Shown here piece after piece: positions 46,601 through 60,200 of a DNA stretch of 64,000 bases (position 1 is the first letter of the stretch; each line of letters opens with the position of its first letter). The notes beneath the pieces are model-generated. The model was not told the origin of the DNA. It made no database searches and saw nothing but the letters and a program-made list of their open reading frames with translations. The translations under genes and the position numbers were made by a program. Source of the DNA: Mesaphorura yosii (taxonomy: Eukaryota > Arthropoda > Collembola > Poduromorpha > Tullbergiidae); NCBI GenBank assembly GCA_009869945.1, contig WIXG01000030.1, positions 1 through 64,000 of the forward strand, written 5' to 3'.

Positions 46601-49600
46601 GAGAATGCTATAACTTTGCCTCTGAGAACTGAAGAGAATGCATGAACCGTGGCCACGCTTTGCAGATGTATAAACTGCCAAAAACGTACAACTATTGAAG
46701 TACTCGGAGCCGATGCCTCGCGTATATTCATTTTACGCATCACACCTGAGTTCAAACTTATCCCATCTGCAAGTAATCAAATCTAAATCTCTGGTTTCAT
46801 CTCCGCCTCATGTAATTAAATGAGCTTGACATATGCTCCGAGCTTATTTTACCTTTGTATGCTGCAAGAAGCCAGACAAACTTAAGAAGTAAATAAATTG
46901 ACAATAAAATTGGCTTGTGCAATAAAAAGCAGACGACAGGAGCAGCAGACTTCAACGGAATGGAATCCGCGCACCAGACAGCGTCTTATAAAAGTGAAAT
47001 TGCATCATCATACACTTCCTCAGGAGGCTTCCTTGCAGCTTTTAACGAAAGTCAATGGTAATAAATTGTAAAAAGAAAGTTTATGAGTAAAAAGAAAAAC
47101 TTATTTTCTTTTTAAGGTCGAGCATCCGAGAATTTCCACTCGACGACACGTCTCAGCGGCTTATTTGCACTATAATAATAGCAATATTTACACAGAGCGA
47201 AGAGGGCTCATGTGTAATTTGAAATTCCAGAAATAATGAACTTTCGCGTCCTCTTCAAACGACCCGCAGCCGTAGCCGTGTCAAGTCAAGGAAGTTTCTA
47301 TAGTACAAGCCACTCTGGCAAAGAAATAGAACCACGTAGTGTAGGTTTTGCATCATGAAGCGCCATAAAAATATTAGGTTGTTTGCCGGTTATAACAACT
47401 GCTACACGCCGACTCAATTAACGCCCGCATATGGGAATGGAGTCTGCACCGTGTTTCGATGCCTTTTATGTGTGTGAATGAGTGGGCTGGAAAAGCAATG
47501 ACACTTTGCCGTTGTTTGTCCAGTATTTCACGAGATAATACATACACAACCGATTTATGCGTAAACGGGACCTTTTTGAACTCAAATTTCATCTTTGTCC
47601 ATGGCCCATGTTTACGCTACTATTTTACGTATTTTGCGTGTGGTAGCGTTTGAGTTCGGTATGCAAAGCGTACTCTTGTAGTAGAAGAGAATTCCTTTGC
47701 TCATTTTGCAAATCGTGTGAAAAAAGTTGGCTGACTGCTCAAATAATAATGGCTTTCTATTTAATGGTCCATAAATCTGCAAACCTCTCTGCGAATAAAG
47801 ACCTCTATTATTATACTCTGCATGGATGGGGAGAATAATAACGCCACGTGAAGAGAAATGGATGGATGGCAGTATGAAATAGATATGCTCCCATAATATT
47901 TAACACGTGAAAGGATAAACGATCAAGAAAATGTAAAACGGATGATGTACAACAAATTTACTGTGTTACAGAAGGCAAAAGGTGGTATGGTCATGATGCG
48001 ACAAAATCTGAACCTGAACTTGGCCAGGCATGGTGTCTATACAAGACCAACTGGTGCAGGTAGTTTAAATAGCAGAGCAAGAATTGCGAATAGTGTGACA
48101 CACGTTTAAAGCCAAGTGGCAGCAGGGTTTCATTACCCCTCACGTCAGTGGTCATTATGAACGCGATTGTAGTCAACTCCATTTCCCTTGCTTCAGATTT
48201 AACTTGATGCAAATCAAGACTGGAAACTCTGAATGAATCTTTAATGCTATTTCTGTTCTTTGAATCATTGAGAGTCAAACGAGAAGGTCAATTTGCATGA
48301 TGATACTGGCTGGTAGTCGAGTCTGCGTGGTGGTGTTTGGCACTTAGCGCAGATTATCTGATGAATTATTAGTTGCAGTGAAATTGAAAATGTGAAATGA
48401 GTTTTCTCGGGTCTTCGAAATGCAGGCTGAAGTCCTTGAACCATCATGGAATTTGTAATGTAACTATCGAATTAGTCTTGAGAATTGGAGGATCGCAGCA
48501 GTGGCGTGACTGAAACGCTGCAGTAAAATATCGCTGCCTCATCAACAATCGTTGTTATAACCCGCACAGCAATGGAGTCGAGTCAGGCAGTTAAAAATGA
48601 TGCTCACTACTCTTTGTCTGGGCCGGCTGTGCTTTCAGCGAGTGAATGCATCTCCCAATTCACAGATCGCACGTTAACATGTATAAATCTCGAGAGTTAT
48701 TAAGTGCGACAATTTCACTTGCAGGAAATGCAAAAGTCATCGCTATTATTATTACTACTACTGCTGAAACTATTATAAGTAGGCGTGTCTACAGCTCAGT
48801 TTTCGCCTCTTCAGCGAAGAGCAAGACGAAATGAGTTCTGACTTGGAGAAAGAAGTGTAAAAGTGACTAGCTTAACCGTAGTATTTAGCTTGGAACACTT
48901 GAAATGAAAGCGATAAAGAGACAAGAGAGTATAAAAAAGTGTTAGTGTCATCTCGTTCCATCTTACTCTTTGCTGGAGTGTTTTCCATGCCCTGCACACC
49001 ACTGCAGAGATGGAATGGAAGGAGTTATTGAAGACTTGCGTACGCCGAGAAAGTGGAGTTATAAATGGGGGACGTGTCCAAGTGCTTTAGTATAAGACTG
49101 GAATTAACAAATACTGCTTCTCAAATAAGTAAATGAGGTGTGAAGTACGTCAAGGCATTATGCACCGTCTTAAGGTCTTTCTCTCTTGATGATGATGGCC
49201 TTTCTTCTTTCCAGCATAGTGTACCGTGCTGGATATACTCAATTGTCATTTGACTCGTTCCAATGACTCCCATCATTATCATCATATTTTTGCAAGCTCT
49301 TCTACGGGATATGCAAAATGATCCGTGTGCTAGTTAATGGCGTGGGATTTAATACAGTCAGACTGCTCAACAACGCTCAAAAGTCAACACTCCTACGCAA
49401 GGATAGTGGCACAAGTATGATTACAGAGACTGTGATCTAATTTGAAAAACGACGATAAACTTTGCTGTCACATTTACAAATATAATTAAATGTCATCCAT
49501 CCATAGGAGAAAAGAGTCACATTATTGATTGGGATTCTAGTAAATTGCCACCGTAAGTCTCTGAAATCCGTCTCGGAGATTTGAAAACAGTGTTGGCGTT

Positions 49601-51776
49601 AACCTACTTCTTCGGATTTCGCTATTTACCGTTCAATGGGCTCAGTCCTCCTGCGGGCTGCATTTAATTGTTTACTCGTTGAACCAATAAAGAAAGGAAA
49701 TCTACCACAAATCATGGAATCAGAAGCATTTTGAAAGAAACCTGCAGTTTATGAGCTTATAGACGTCAGAGCAGAATCCTAGACGCACAAAATATACTCC
49801 ACCGGTGTATGCTTTCTGCCTTCGAAACAAATTCCTTCCCACTCTGAGAATTTGAGATTTTGACGGTAGCAGAACCGAAATAGATTACATTGCACCCATT
49901 CCGTGCACATTATTTATTATACTTTAATACGATTGGGAGTCTTATATTTTCGGTATGGTCCAAAGTAACGTAAAGCCAAAAGTCAACTTCATCGTTCTTT
50001 GGTTCTGTCACGGAGTCTGCAAGTTGTTCTTTTGCCTTTTGCGTACGAACTTTCATTCAAATTATTCTTGAACTGGTAAAGAATAGCGAAATTTACTGCA
50101 ATAAATTTCTTCCTGTCGTTCGTTCCCCGTTAAAGTGTGAATACGCATACAAGTGAAATGTTTATGCATTGGCCTGCATCACGGGCTAATATTATAACAA
50201 AATATATGTCAGTCTGGTAACGAATTACTTTATATTTCTCCCTTTTAAAGAAATGTCTGCTTATAATAAGATTTACAATGGAAACTGTTTCTCCATGTGT
50301 ATTTGTGGCATCCTCATTTCTACGAAAGTCTTTGACAATCCTATTTTACCGTTTCTTAAATCGGCTTTCCGATATTCGGCATTATTATATTGGCGGCGAA
50401 GGAAGCAATAAGAATAAAGTGCATATCACCGTAGCCTGGATTCTCATGCGAGGATCTTGACACTTGAGTCGACTTCAGACAATATATAGCTTTATTCTGA
50501 GTCAACCCAATTGAGGCCCGAGACCTTCTCCTCAGCTCCACTCCTCTCATCCATATTTCACATTCGCCTCTCCTCCACGAGTGCTGAACGAACACGCGAG
50601 ACCCACAAGTCTCAAATTCTTGCTAAAAATAAAATATTATGGCGAAAGTGGAGGCGAAGGGAGCAGGAAGCGAAATATATGACCATTCTCATTTAGCCTG
50701 CCCTGAAAATATTGTATTCACTTTCATATTTGCTTTTACTACCACTCGCTGTCTGCCTGATATACATTAAAAGCTTCAACATGCTTTCACTCTAAATTGT
50801 TCCTTCTTGGCAATCGCGAATGTGGAACAGCAAATAGTTAAATTATAGCCTCAAAGTATAATTTAATGCTTTAGGAGTGAGCGTGGTGCAAAAGTCCAGA
50901 GCCAGAGCAGGAGGCAGTCGTCCGCCAGGCCCATGAAAAAGTTGTGTGGCAAAACAACGGAAATCTCTTACGTTGATGAGTTCTGTCGCCCACTCGAAGT
51001 CGTTGCTTCGGTCCGCAAGTCTCAGACAGAGAGCCAACCAACCTCAGTTATTAATAAGTCTAATGGTCAAACTTACCAATTGTCGTGAGTGTAGTCAGTG
51101 CAAACAGAAACGCTCGAGGAAATGTCCACGAATATTGTGTTTCTTGCGGAGTCGACGTATCAATTACAAGCAGAATTTTCTCCATTAAAAGTCTCTGGAA
51201 ACTGTTTACTTCATCTGCCGTGAGTCGTGTCCAGTTGTCTTGGTACAAGATATTCATGCTTAGCGTGATGTTCCAGATATTTTTAACTACTTCGTTCTTA
51301 AGCTGATGAAAATCGTCTCCTTGTAGCGAGTTCCAAATTGCCATTGTTAGATTAGCTTTCTTCGTAATTGGATAGCCGCTCGCAGACACTTGGACCAGAG
51401 CACCGGGAGTCTTTGTGTTGCCTTCAAGGGCGAGGAACACGAAGGAGCCGACGAGGGCATAGCCCAGGACCAGGGAACAGACAAAGAGATTGATGATCAG
51501 AAGTCTCACTGCAGTTTTCCAGCCGGATGGGTTCGATGAGGAGTTGGAGCCCGGCTTTCTTCGAGTGATTGTGCCAGGCCCGTACTGCTGCTGATATGAA
51601 GCGGATGACGTTGAGGAGGGCTGAATAACTGACGATGACATGGTCTTTCTGTTATTGAGTGTATTATTGTCGATTCCTACCAAATCAACACCTTCGGGAA
51701 GGGAAAATTCAGCCGTGTCTTCAACGCTACAGCATTGAGGTGGTGGGGATCTCCTGTTGTCCATTCTGTTAATCAT
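43679..51776 (-). CDS. two-pore-domain potassium channel (K2P, TWiK/KCNK type)
   Basis: Two coding exons on the minus strand (51776-51077 and 44751-43679) join in phase to 590 residues. The intron splits the first selectivity filter within its Gly codon, a typical K2P intron site. Layout: Ser/Asn-rich cytosolic N terminus; TM1 about 89-115; extracellular cap with several N-glycosylation sites (NLT, NIT, NWT); pore 1 with TTIGYG; TM2 with YAIFGIPIMLWYLSNVG; a Cys run CAKVCCCCC at about 279-287; a long cytosolic linker; TM3 about 377-402; pore 2 with LTLTTISFGD; TM4 about 443-470; then a Pro/Ser-rich tail. Pore 2 has Ser423 where K2P channels usually have Gly. These channels carry background K+ current at the plasma membrane. 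The start is the first ATG in frame; 5' noncoding exons are likely upstream. Confidence 0.92.
44752..51076 (-). other. 6.3-kb intron of the K2P gene
   Basis: AT-rich, with polypurine and polypyrimidine tracts (for example 45690-45800). One GC-rich exon-like segment lies at 45556-45663 (separate entry). No transposon or nested gene was recognised in the rest. Confidence 0.6.
45556..45663 (-). other. possible alternative start exon inside the K2P intron
   Basis: A GC-rich 108-base island is bounded on the minus strand by an acceptor (CTTTTAG) and a donor (GATG/GTATTA). It contains an ATG at 45649 opening 31 codons (MTLIMPSANLASGGGGGEG, then a part ending CRIPFD) plus one base. That phase matches the K2P second exon, so splicing would give a protein lacking TM1 and most of pore 1. 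It may equally be an unrelated conserved noncoding element. Confidence 0.25.
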
Positions 51777-52773
51777 CAAACCACTGTGCTCGGACTCTTG
51801 ACTTTGAGTACATGAGTTCCGGCGAAGAAGAGGTTTTGTTTATGACGTTGAGTCCCCGGCCTCTTGCCTACTCTCAGCTTTCTTCAAGTTTCTTCACCTC
51901 TAGCGCAGAGAAAGTCGACAAATATCTTCAGTCCTTGTTCACTGGCGTCAATTGTAATAAAGATGTAAAATCATAAAAACGTGAGTTGTTCGTCACAAAG
52001 TCGTCGAGCAGAGTCGTCGTCGGATGGTGGCGATGCAAAAAGAAGACCGTCGCCCTGTGAGAGAGTTTAAACAAAGTCAATAATGTATTCACATTCCTTA
52101 AGGAAATATGCGCGAACTGGGATTAGTCGACTTCTTTTCATGTTCGGCACTACGCCTATCAAGCTCATGGCAGCCGTCCAGCCGTGGCACGCAGGAAGGC
52201 TCATAATATGGAAAGTAGTCAGTACAAAGAGAATAAAATATCAAGAATGAGAGAAAGCGCAGCAGAGCTGTGTTGTGGATCGTCCACGGTGTTATGATCT
52301 ACATCTTGGCATCGCGTAGGCCTGCCATACATACTACTATAATATAATGTAAATTTGGATGGAGCGCGTGGCTGAAAGGAGAGAAGCGTTCCGCATTGTG
52401 CACGCACAAAGCCCAGTGGGTGCACACTGACTTGTAAAATGCATGTCTGGCTTATCGCGGTCATGGTTCCGAAACTCGATTTTGGCCACAACAACAATAG
52501 GAAGCGAAGAGCGCGAAGAGCAGGTCGATATTGGATGAATTCCTGTTTGCAGTTTAAAGAATGCGGATGCACAGAGCCCTCACGCAATTACGAGAAGAAT
52601 GCACTTGTTTCGTCGTCGCAAATGACGACCATTACAAGAAGCAAGTAATAAGGCTCAGAGGGAAAGGCAGCGACTCTCATTCTCATCGTGCATGGCACTT
52701 GCAATGCAGTTTCCAAGTCACTCAAATTATTATTAACTCTAATTAGAACTTGCCTAATTAAACTGGATTCACC

Positions 52774-52799
52774 TTTGTACGGGCACTAGCCCGTACAAA
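52774..52799. repeat. perfect 11-bp inverted repeat (hairpin)
   Basis: TTTGTACGGGC and its exact reverse complement are separated by ACTA. An RNA copy of either strand would form an 11-bp stem with a four-base loop. It lies alone in AT-rich DNA and is not followed by a T run on either strand. Confidence 0.7.
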
Positions 52800-54807
52800 C
52801 ACAAGAGCCCAAAATTAGTTTCGAGTTTCGTGTTGCAAATTTGAAGTTGTGCGGGTGTGATATCTTTCATGTTGGAACTTTTTAATCAAGGGGTTCAGGT
52901 ACAAGTCCACATGCAGATTTTTTCCGTTCATCATTACCCATGATCTTGTACCTTCAATATTTGCAGGTCTTAAATTATAAACTTTGTGCGTGTCTTGCTC
53001 GCTCGCTCCTCAATCAGTCAAGTCTCCGTCAGATGAAGTTCGCATCCACTTTTGACCAGTTTAATTGAACTCCATTTGGGCCGCCAACTTTGTGAATGGG
53101 TTGTCTGGTTCGCTGGCGTCGATTCTCGGAGGTATGAGAACACTGGCACGGTGCAAGTTGGAAATATTTAATCAAGAAAACCAAAGAATGAAGAGATGAA
53201 TGACGAGGCAGAAGGAAAAACTTTTTTCTCAAAGCATTTATGAATTTAATGAAAGTTCTCTCCGCTAAATGTCTGTGTTATATTTTATATTTATTTTTTC
53301 TTCCTTTCTCTCAAGTTTATCGTGATCTTGATAAAAACAAAATTGGACAACTTGAGCGCAAGTACATGTTTACTTTGCACGGAGCTTGATTCCAAAACTT
53401 TTGCCTCTCAACGCGCAGCCAACTTTCACTGCTTTTGGTTAAGAGAAAGTCTCGGTCACTAGCTTGCACTTGCACCCTCCAATGCCCTCGACTCAACTGG
53501 CCGAGCCAGCCTTCGCCATTGATTAAACCTAATTTAAAACTTAAAGAGGGCTTTATTAGGGCCAGTGCTTGTAGTTTGTGCTTCTTATAAAACCAATCAT
53601 GTCCGGACTACTAAACTTTCATCTTCTTTCATGTCAAATCAATACTGGGCACTCACTGCGGCAGCAGGAATGCCAAGTTTCAGATTTTGGCAAACATAAG
53701 CAACTAATACAGCATAATAATAATATACGCGGTGCAGCGCCATGCTCGAGAAGAAAGGCTTTCGCTTCGTACGCAAAGCCTGAGGAGAACGTGACGTAAT
53801 TTTGAGAGACAACTTTCCAAATTTCACGAATACGCACCACGTGGAGCAAAGTGGCTTCTATTTGTGGCAGCTCTGCCGCAAATCTTGCAAGTTGTTATTA
53901 ATAAGATTTTTCGTCCTTGTCATTCTTAGATGTCAGAAAAGGTTGCACGGCTCCTGTCACTCCCGCACACGGTTTACGGAATGCCTTCAGATTATATAAT
54001 TTAGTTACTCGGATACACTACTCAGCATGCGTATTCATATCGCGCACAAAGAAAGTTTTGATATACAAAATGTCAAGATTGAAGACATACGCACCACGAC
54101 GAAGAGATGAGACACGTCAACATTTTATAGAGCAGCCAACAACGCAGCGGCGACATGACTTTTGTCAACTTTTTCTTTTCTCCAACATAACTGTCTACAC
54201 ACTTTAACAATGTTGTCTGCCCGTGCTTCGCCTTGTACCATTTTTACACTTTCCGTGGAACGCTTTTCTTTGCTCCAACTTTTCTCTCGCGTGCATCACA
54301 AATCCTGTTCCTCAATCCTTCTGTTTCTTTGTTTTGTACACTTTCTTGATTCATATTATTACTCCATTTTTCTGATTCAAAGGGCAGAGCAGGAAACTAT
54401 TTCCAGTTTCTCCCCTTCGTGCGTCCTGCAACATTTTCAAGCATCTCGCCAACTTTTGTTCTTCAAACTTTCATTTGTGTTGCGAAACTAAAAGCATCTC
54501 GTTTTTCTGTCATTGCACATTTAATGGCAAAATATCGCCCAGTCTCTCCTCTCGCTGACAAAAAGTTGTAATCGATCAAGTAATCTACTCAGAATTCGCC
54601 GTGATTCGTTGGACAAAAGTGCGAATAAATTTACTTACAAATTGCGTAATGAAACCCACTGTTTCATTCCTGTTCGAAAACTAGACATAAACCGTCGCTA
54701 TCGTGTCATTTATTTAATTGAGCAACTCTTCCACTGATGCCTCCATTTCTCATAAATATTCATTAAGGCTTCAATTTGTGAAATGCTCTCATTTCATTTC
54801 ATCAGCG

Positions 54808-54822
54808 TCATCATCATCATCA
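54808..54822. repeat. (TCA)5 microsatellite
   Basis: Five tandem TCA units in noncoding DNA. Confidence 0.75.
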
Positions 54823-57019
54823 TTTGATTAGATTATTTAGGAACAAGAGTAATGTAATTCAGTTAAACAGAATAAAATCGTCATATAGTACACGCTCTCT
54901 TCACTACAAATTCTCATGTGATTAATGCGTGCCTGGGATATTATTTCGAACTGCTTACGTTACTTTTCCATGGGAAATTGATCTTCGCAGCTACAAGAAC
55001 TTCCACATCATCATTGCAGCCAGGTTTCTCGTTTCTCTTCACTAACTTATGTGTGCTCAATTAAAACGCGAGCTAAATTAATTCTCTTCATTCAGTTCCG
55101 AAGTGGAGAGTCGAACAAGTGTGCGTAAGCCAATGCTTCTACAGACGGTGGTGCAAAGGACAAAGATTCGCGTAATGTTCATCAGATTTAATTTAATTCA
55201 TGGTTTGAGATTTTTCGAATATTTGTAATTGAGTAAATTTATTATTGCGTATCCCATTTAAATACTATTTATGCCCAAGTCCTTAATTCATGTCTTCAAT
55301 TGATTTAAATTTCATATCAACTTATCACCCACTAACACTATCTCATTAAGTTCGCTTGAATTAGCAGACAAGCTGTCACTGTCATCGCTCAACCGTATGA
55401 AGTTTGGGATATGATAATTTGATATTTCAATCCAAACCCGAAGGACACTTGAAACGATTCCCTGTTTTGCACCCTTTAACCCATTTTAATCAATACCACT
55501 TGATCTTCGCATACGCTCACACAAACTGTGAGCAGCCACGCATTTGCAGGCGTCACGGCTCACGAGAATCAAAAGTGGATCTTTCCAAATCTACTAAAGT
55601 GCCTAGCTTCTGGCTGAAAACGAGCGAGATCAAAGAAGGGCATCACTAGAAGCACTCACAATGCAGGAACAAATGCAATGGCCAGTTTGTTCAAAGGAGA
55701 ATTTGATTTTGATAATTTCTGCCATGCCTCCTTATCACAGAGCATTGTGTCTAATGTGTTCACTTCGACGGGCAACACAGAAACAGGTCAGCCAAAGCAA
55801 ACAAAATACAGCAGAAAGGTAGCAGTCGCAAATGAATTAATTCTAATCAAATCGAAATTAATACTCCTGCTCCTTGCTTCGTTTGGAGTTTGCTGATCAA
55901 GGCCGCACTGCTCCTCCCTCTCCTTTGAGTGTGGTATTCCGTGTAAGCGCGACTCTTAACTAGCAAACAAGCAGTGAAGTACGGCGTGACATGCAGTAGG
56001 TTCGAATCGGTAGAAATGACAGTAGACAGTGAAAGCGTAGGAATAAGAATGATTGATCTTTTCTAATTTAATTAGCTCACCACAAAACGGCACCTCGCTG
56101 CACAAAGCAACACAGATCGATTGCTATGACCAATTTGCTTGTCATAAACAGCACATACTTTAATAGTACGGAATTATCTCAGAGTCAGTAATATTCAATT
56201 GCCGCGTGGCTCTAATCTGAAAAGTCACTTACTTGAGCGAAGCCAAACTTTTCGGAGAAAATGAGTCGGTATACGAATTGACTTTTTTCATTCTGTTCAC
56301 CTGTGACAAGTATCGTAGTATTTACTGTCATATTAAGCATCAAATTGAAATATAAGTAACGTCTTGGATTGTCAACAGAAGAAAAGTGTGTATGAAACAC
56401 AGAAATTGAGGAAGAAAATTGAAATTTGATGGTATAAGAAAACAGTGGGGAAAGCTTGTAGTCTTGCCTGTTTCTTATCTGTACTTTATTTATTGCAGTT
56501 GAGCATGATTGTATGTGGTACGCTTCTCAGTGCTCAAGTGAATGTATTTTATGCTTACTTGTGTTTTCACATCATAAAAGCAATATGTAGGATTCTGAAT
56601 AATTTCTTCAATAACTTGCACACACATGCATGCACCGCAACAGCTCAGCTGCTCCGCTCTACTTCGTGACTCTGACGCAACGCAGTGGATAGAAAGCCGT
56701 AAAAGAATTGAATGAGAACGGGCGCACAAATTGTGAATGATGAATTTGGCCTTGGAGTTGCGATATGATGTATTTTATATGCACCAAAATTTATTTCTCT
56801 TTCATCAAAATACAACAACAATAACTTGTTAGATTACGTGCAAACTTTCTTTCCTGGATTTTCTTCGCCTCGCTTCCTGGCCTTCTTTCACCTGTCTCAC
56901 TGTTTCTGTTCTTTATCATATAAAAATATGTAAATTGCTGTTATTTCTCGCTGCAGCTACGCCAATTCGCGTCGCATGCCAGCAGCACAGAGAATTCAGT
57001 TGCAGTGTCGGCTTTGCAG

Positions 57020-57218
57020 GCAATTTGTTTTTGTATTGCCGTGTCGTGCCTCTCGCCAGAGCATGCCAGAATTTTTATTTCGATTCCCGATGGAATCAGG
57101 AAATGGATATCTGAAGCTGATCCGACAAGCCTGTCCGCGCTGTGTTCAGTGCACCATGCAAGACAAACCAAACTCATGCAGGAGCTGCTCGAGAATCAGG
57201 TCCGTGCTCTTCCCGAAG
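57020..57218 (+). other. isolated exon-like open stretch
   Basis: An open 199-base stretch lies between a good acceptor (GCTTTGCAG) and a plausible donor (CCCGAAG/GTAGCA). The translation is protein-like and richer in GC than its surroundings. It has a hydrophobic start (ICFCIAVSCL), then IPDGIRKWISEADPTSLSAL and a helical part with QTKLMQELLENQVRALPE. No family is recognised and no partner exons were found nearby. It may be one exon of a gene that extends outside the window. Confidence 0.25.
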
Positions 57219-60200
57219 GTAGCAGTAGCATATTGCAGCGATGGAACAGGAAGGAAGGAGGAAAACATCGATGATGTGAACAGTCGTCCGCAAACACAAG
57301 AAGAAAAGAAAGTTGTTTGGGACATTGTAGTTTCGAAAATGATGTAACACATATTATTATATGCATGAATGGGATGCTGGTCCGCACGACGTTGCTCGAG
57401 TCACACAGGAAGGGGCAATTTCAAGTTGGCGAAAACTTATTCCGTATGTACGACACCGTACTTAGGAAGGCCAACTCACGTTCCAGCGTAAGGGCAATGA
57501 GGAGAAAGTGGAAAGAGGAAGGTTTTAGCTATTCTATTCATACAATGTTTATTGAACATGCTTGAGTCAGTGTGCTCAGCTAGCGAGAAGATGCGATAGA
57601 AGAAATGATTCGCAAGAAGAAGGGAGAAAAAACGACGAGCAGAGAATCTTTCTTAAGACAAACTATAGAAGAAAATGTATGTATAGCGACAAATCAATAG
57701 AGTTGAGGCGAACACACCGGAGACCAGCCGCCACTGCCTCTAAATCTGGTGGCTAATGCATGCAGGCCAGAGGCATTGGAGCACCACCGCTCAAATTTCT
57801 TCAACTCTGAGTCCTCAGAAACAAATGTTGAATATAATTCCACCCACAAATCTAATTAAAATGAACACTTCCTGCTCACGCGGCAGACCGATCAACTCGA
57901 TTTGCTACCTCAGTCAGGGTTGATAATCGAAAAACTTTCGATACGCAGGTGAAGCTAAAGGAAACCTTTCACGAAAACGCTTGCTTACAAATTTGGTTTC
58001 TGCATGCACGGCATGAAATTATGGAAATCTTGTGCTACATAAACGATCGGAAGATTCATTGCTTCCATGCACGCATCGCATTGCATGATGATTGTAATTT
58101 TGTTGTTTGCCATTTGTGTGGTTGAAGTTGAGATAAGATTCTCTCGTGCTCTTTTGCTTTCCTTCGTGTTGGCGGTCGAGTGCACGCATTAGATGTATGA
58201 ACACGTTCACGTATTTCATTATTTCCGTTCAATCGAACAGCGCACGCAATTTCTTCGTAAGCTGCAAATGTCCCATAATGCGGCAAACACGGTCATTTCG
58301 TGCTATCTCTGGTCTAGAGAGGAAGCTCTTGCGCGCACATGAAGGCAGCGAAGATGAAACAATGCGATGTGATACGGCACAAAATCAAAGTCAACAGGAA
58401 ATACCATTCTGAGATTTTACTCGTGTGGATCTCTTCTGAGGGTAGGAAACAAACGGCATCAGCTACTTTGGGTTTTCACTCCTATTGCGCTGTGTATTGC
58501 CTCATTTGGCCCGATTGAGAGAATTTTTGGTAAAAGGTCGAGTTCACATCCGCTGCTCACGACTTACCGACAGGCCAAAAGTAAATACTACAGTGCAGCC
58601 AGGCAGTCTGCGGTTGTGCGGTGCGTCTTGCCATATTTTTGATGACACTGAGGGGATTCTTTTCGTATCTCAACTGCTTCTTTTGTGCATTTACCTTTCT
58701 GCGTACGCATGTAAATATTATGATTTTGGAGCCGACATTTGAATGCACTGCTCGCGTTTGCTTACACAGGCCAAGATCGGTTGCATGCGGAGCGAGAACA
58801 GCATCGGTACTGAAATAGACACATCAGCAGAGCACAACCGAGAGAATAAACTTTGCAGACACAGGAGAAAGTTGGGCCGAGAATTGAGAAAGTAAATAGG
58901 AAACTATGTGCACAGCGATACTCACGTTGTGGGTCAGGATGAACTGCGGCGGAGGAGGAGAAAGCAAGAGAGCTCAGTTTTCAACTTTAATTCAAAGTTC
59001 ACATTCCAATTTCAAATTGCTTTAGAATTTTTACTCTCGCCATCTCCTATTTTATTTATTTATTTTGTTCGCATGGGGCGGACTGCCGCTGTACATCGTG
59101 CTGAGAATCCGTCAGCAATGTTTCACTGCTTCATTTTATCCGCCGCTACTCCTACTGCCAATCTTGTACTCTTTGGGGAGTGGGTTCATTTACTCAAAAA
59201 CTTATCTTTGAATGAATAAACTATTTCATCACCCTATTTTTATACTCCCAAAGTGCTCCATGCGAAACGTAGTAAATAAGTGAAGCAAGAAGACGACGCT
59301 CTGTGGTTACATACTACACCAGTCTTTCGAAGCCTAATCGCCCTTCCGATTAGCAAATCATCACTGCCGGCTGTAATTGCAAGTCTGCACCATAAATTTA
59401 CCCGAGAATCCGAACATATTTCTTTTAATTTTCACCAAACTCTAGATGAAATGTGTTGTCCTCTTCATGTGAGCGTGCAGAAGATGAATTTTTCTTTTAT
59501 TCGTATGGTAATTACTCCACTTTATCATTCGTAAATGGATACAGTGAGAGAGTCTTAATATTATTTATTATGATAGATTGCAGTGGTGGTGGTGGAGAAG
59601 AAGAAACTAAATGTAAAGTGAGAGAATATAATTTTAACTTGAAAAAATGGGTGTCCGTATGTTTGAGCCTCTATTTATTCAAGTATTTAAATTTAACCAA
59701 ATTCTTGAACGTAGCACGCAGGCCTCGATGGAGCCAAGCCAGCCTGCAAAGCATTTGTAGTGAATCATCGCATATGGGAAGTAAAGATAAAGTTTATTTA
59801 AATATTGAAATCCTGCATGCCTGCCTTGGCAATGGAGGAGTGTTGGAGGCAGCACGGCTACGGCTGGACTAGTCCTCGTAGGCGACCAGCAGCCAACGTC
59901 GTCACGCTGTATTTTATGGTGAAAGTTAAGCCTTTTTGTTAATATGTATAAAACACATTAAAGCCAAAAAGATAGTTTATGCGTTTGCCTACGTGCATTT
60001 CGTCTCTGCATCATGCCGAGTGCCCTGCCTCCCGTGCGTTGTTTCTTGGCTTAAGCTCAACTACCAATTGTAATGCTAATGAGATATTTCTTTTTAATTA
60101 ATTTGAGTTTCCAGCAACTGTGGATTCCGTGTACAAAGACGAGTTTCGGCACTCTCGCGATGCCGATGGTTCCAAATTAAAAGTGGGTGTATCCACTCTG

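Noticed and set aside
55990-56020. GGTTCGAATC resembling a tRNA T-arm box
   Set aside because: No matching acceptor, D-arm or anticodon arm can be drawn around it.
56941-57177. Minus-strand 78-codon frame opposite the 57020 exon-like stretch
   Set aside because: It runs antisense to the better-supported plus-strand stretch and has no domain or splice sites of its own.
59453-59872. 139-codon plus-strand frame in the right-hand desert
   Set aside because: No domain, no splice context, and composition that follows the local base content.
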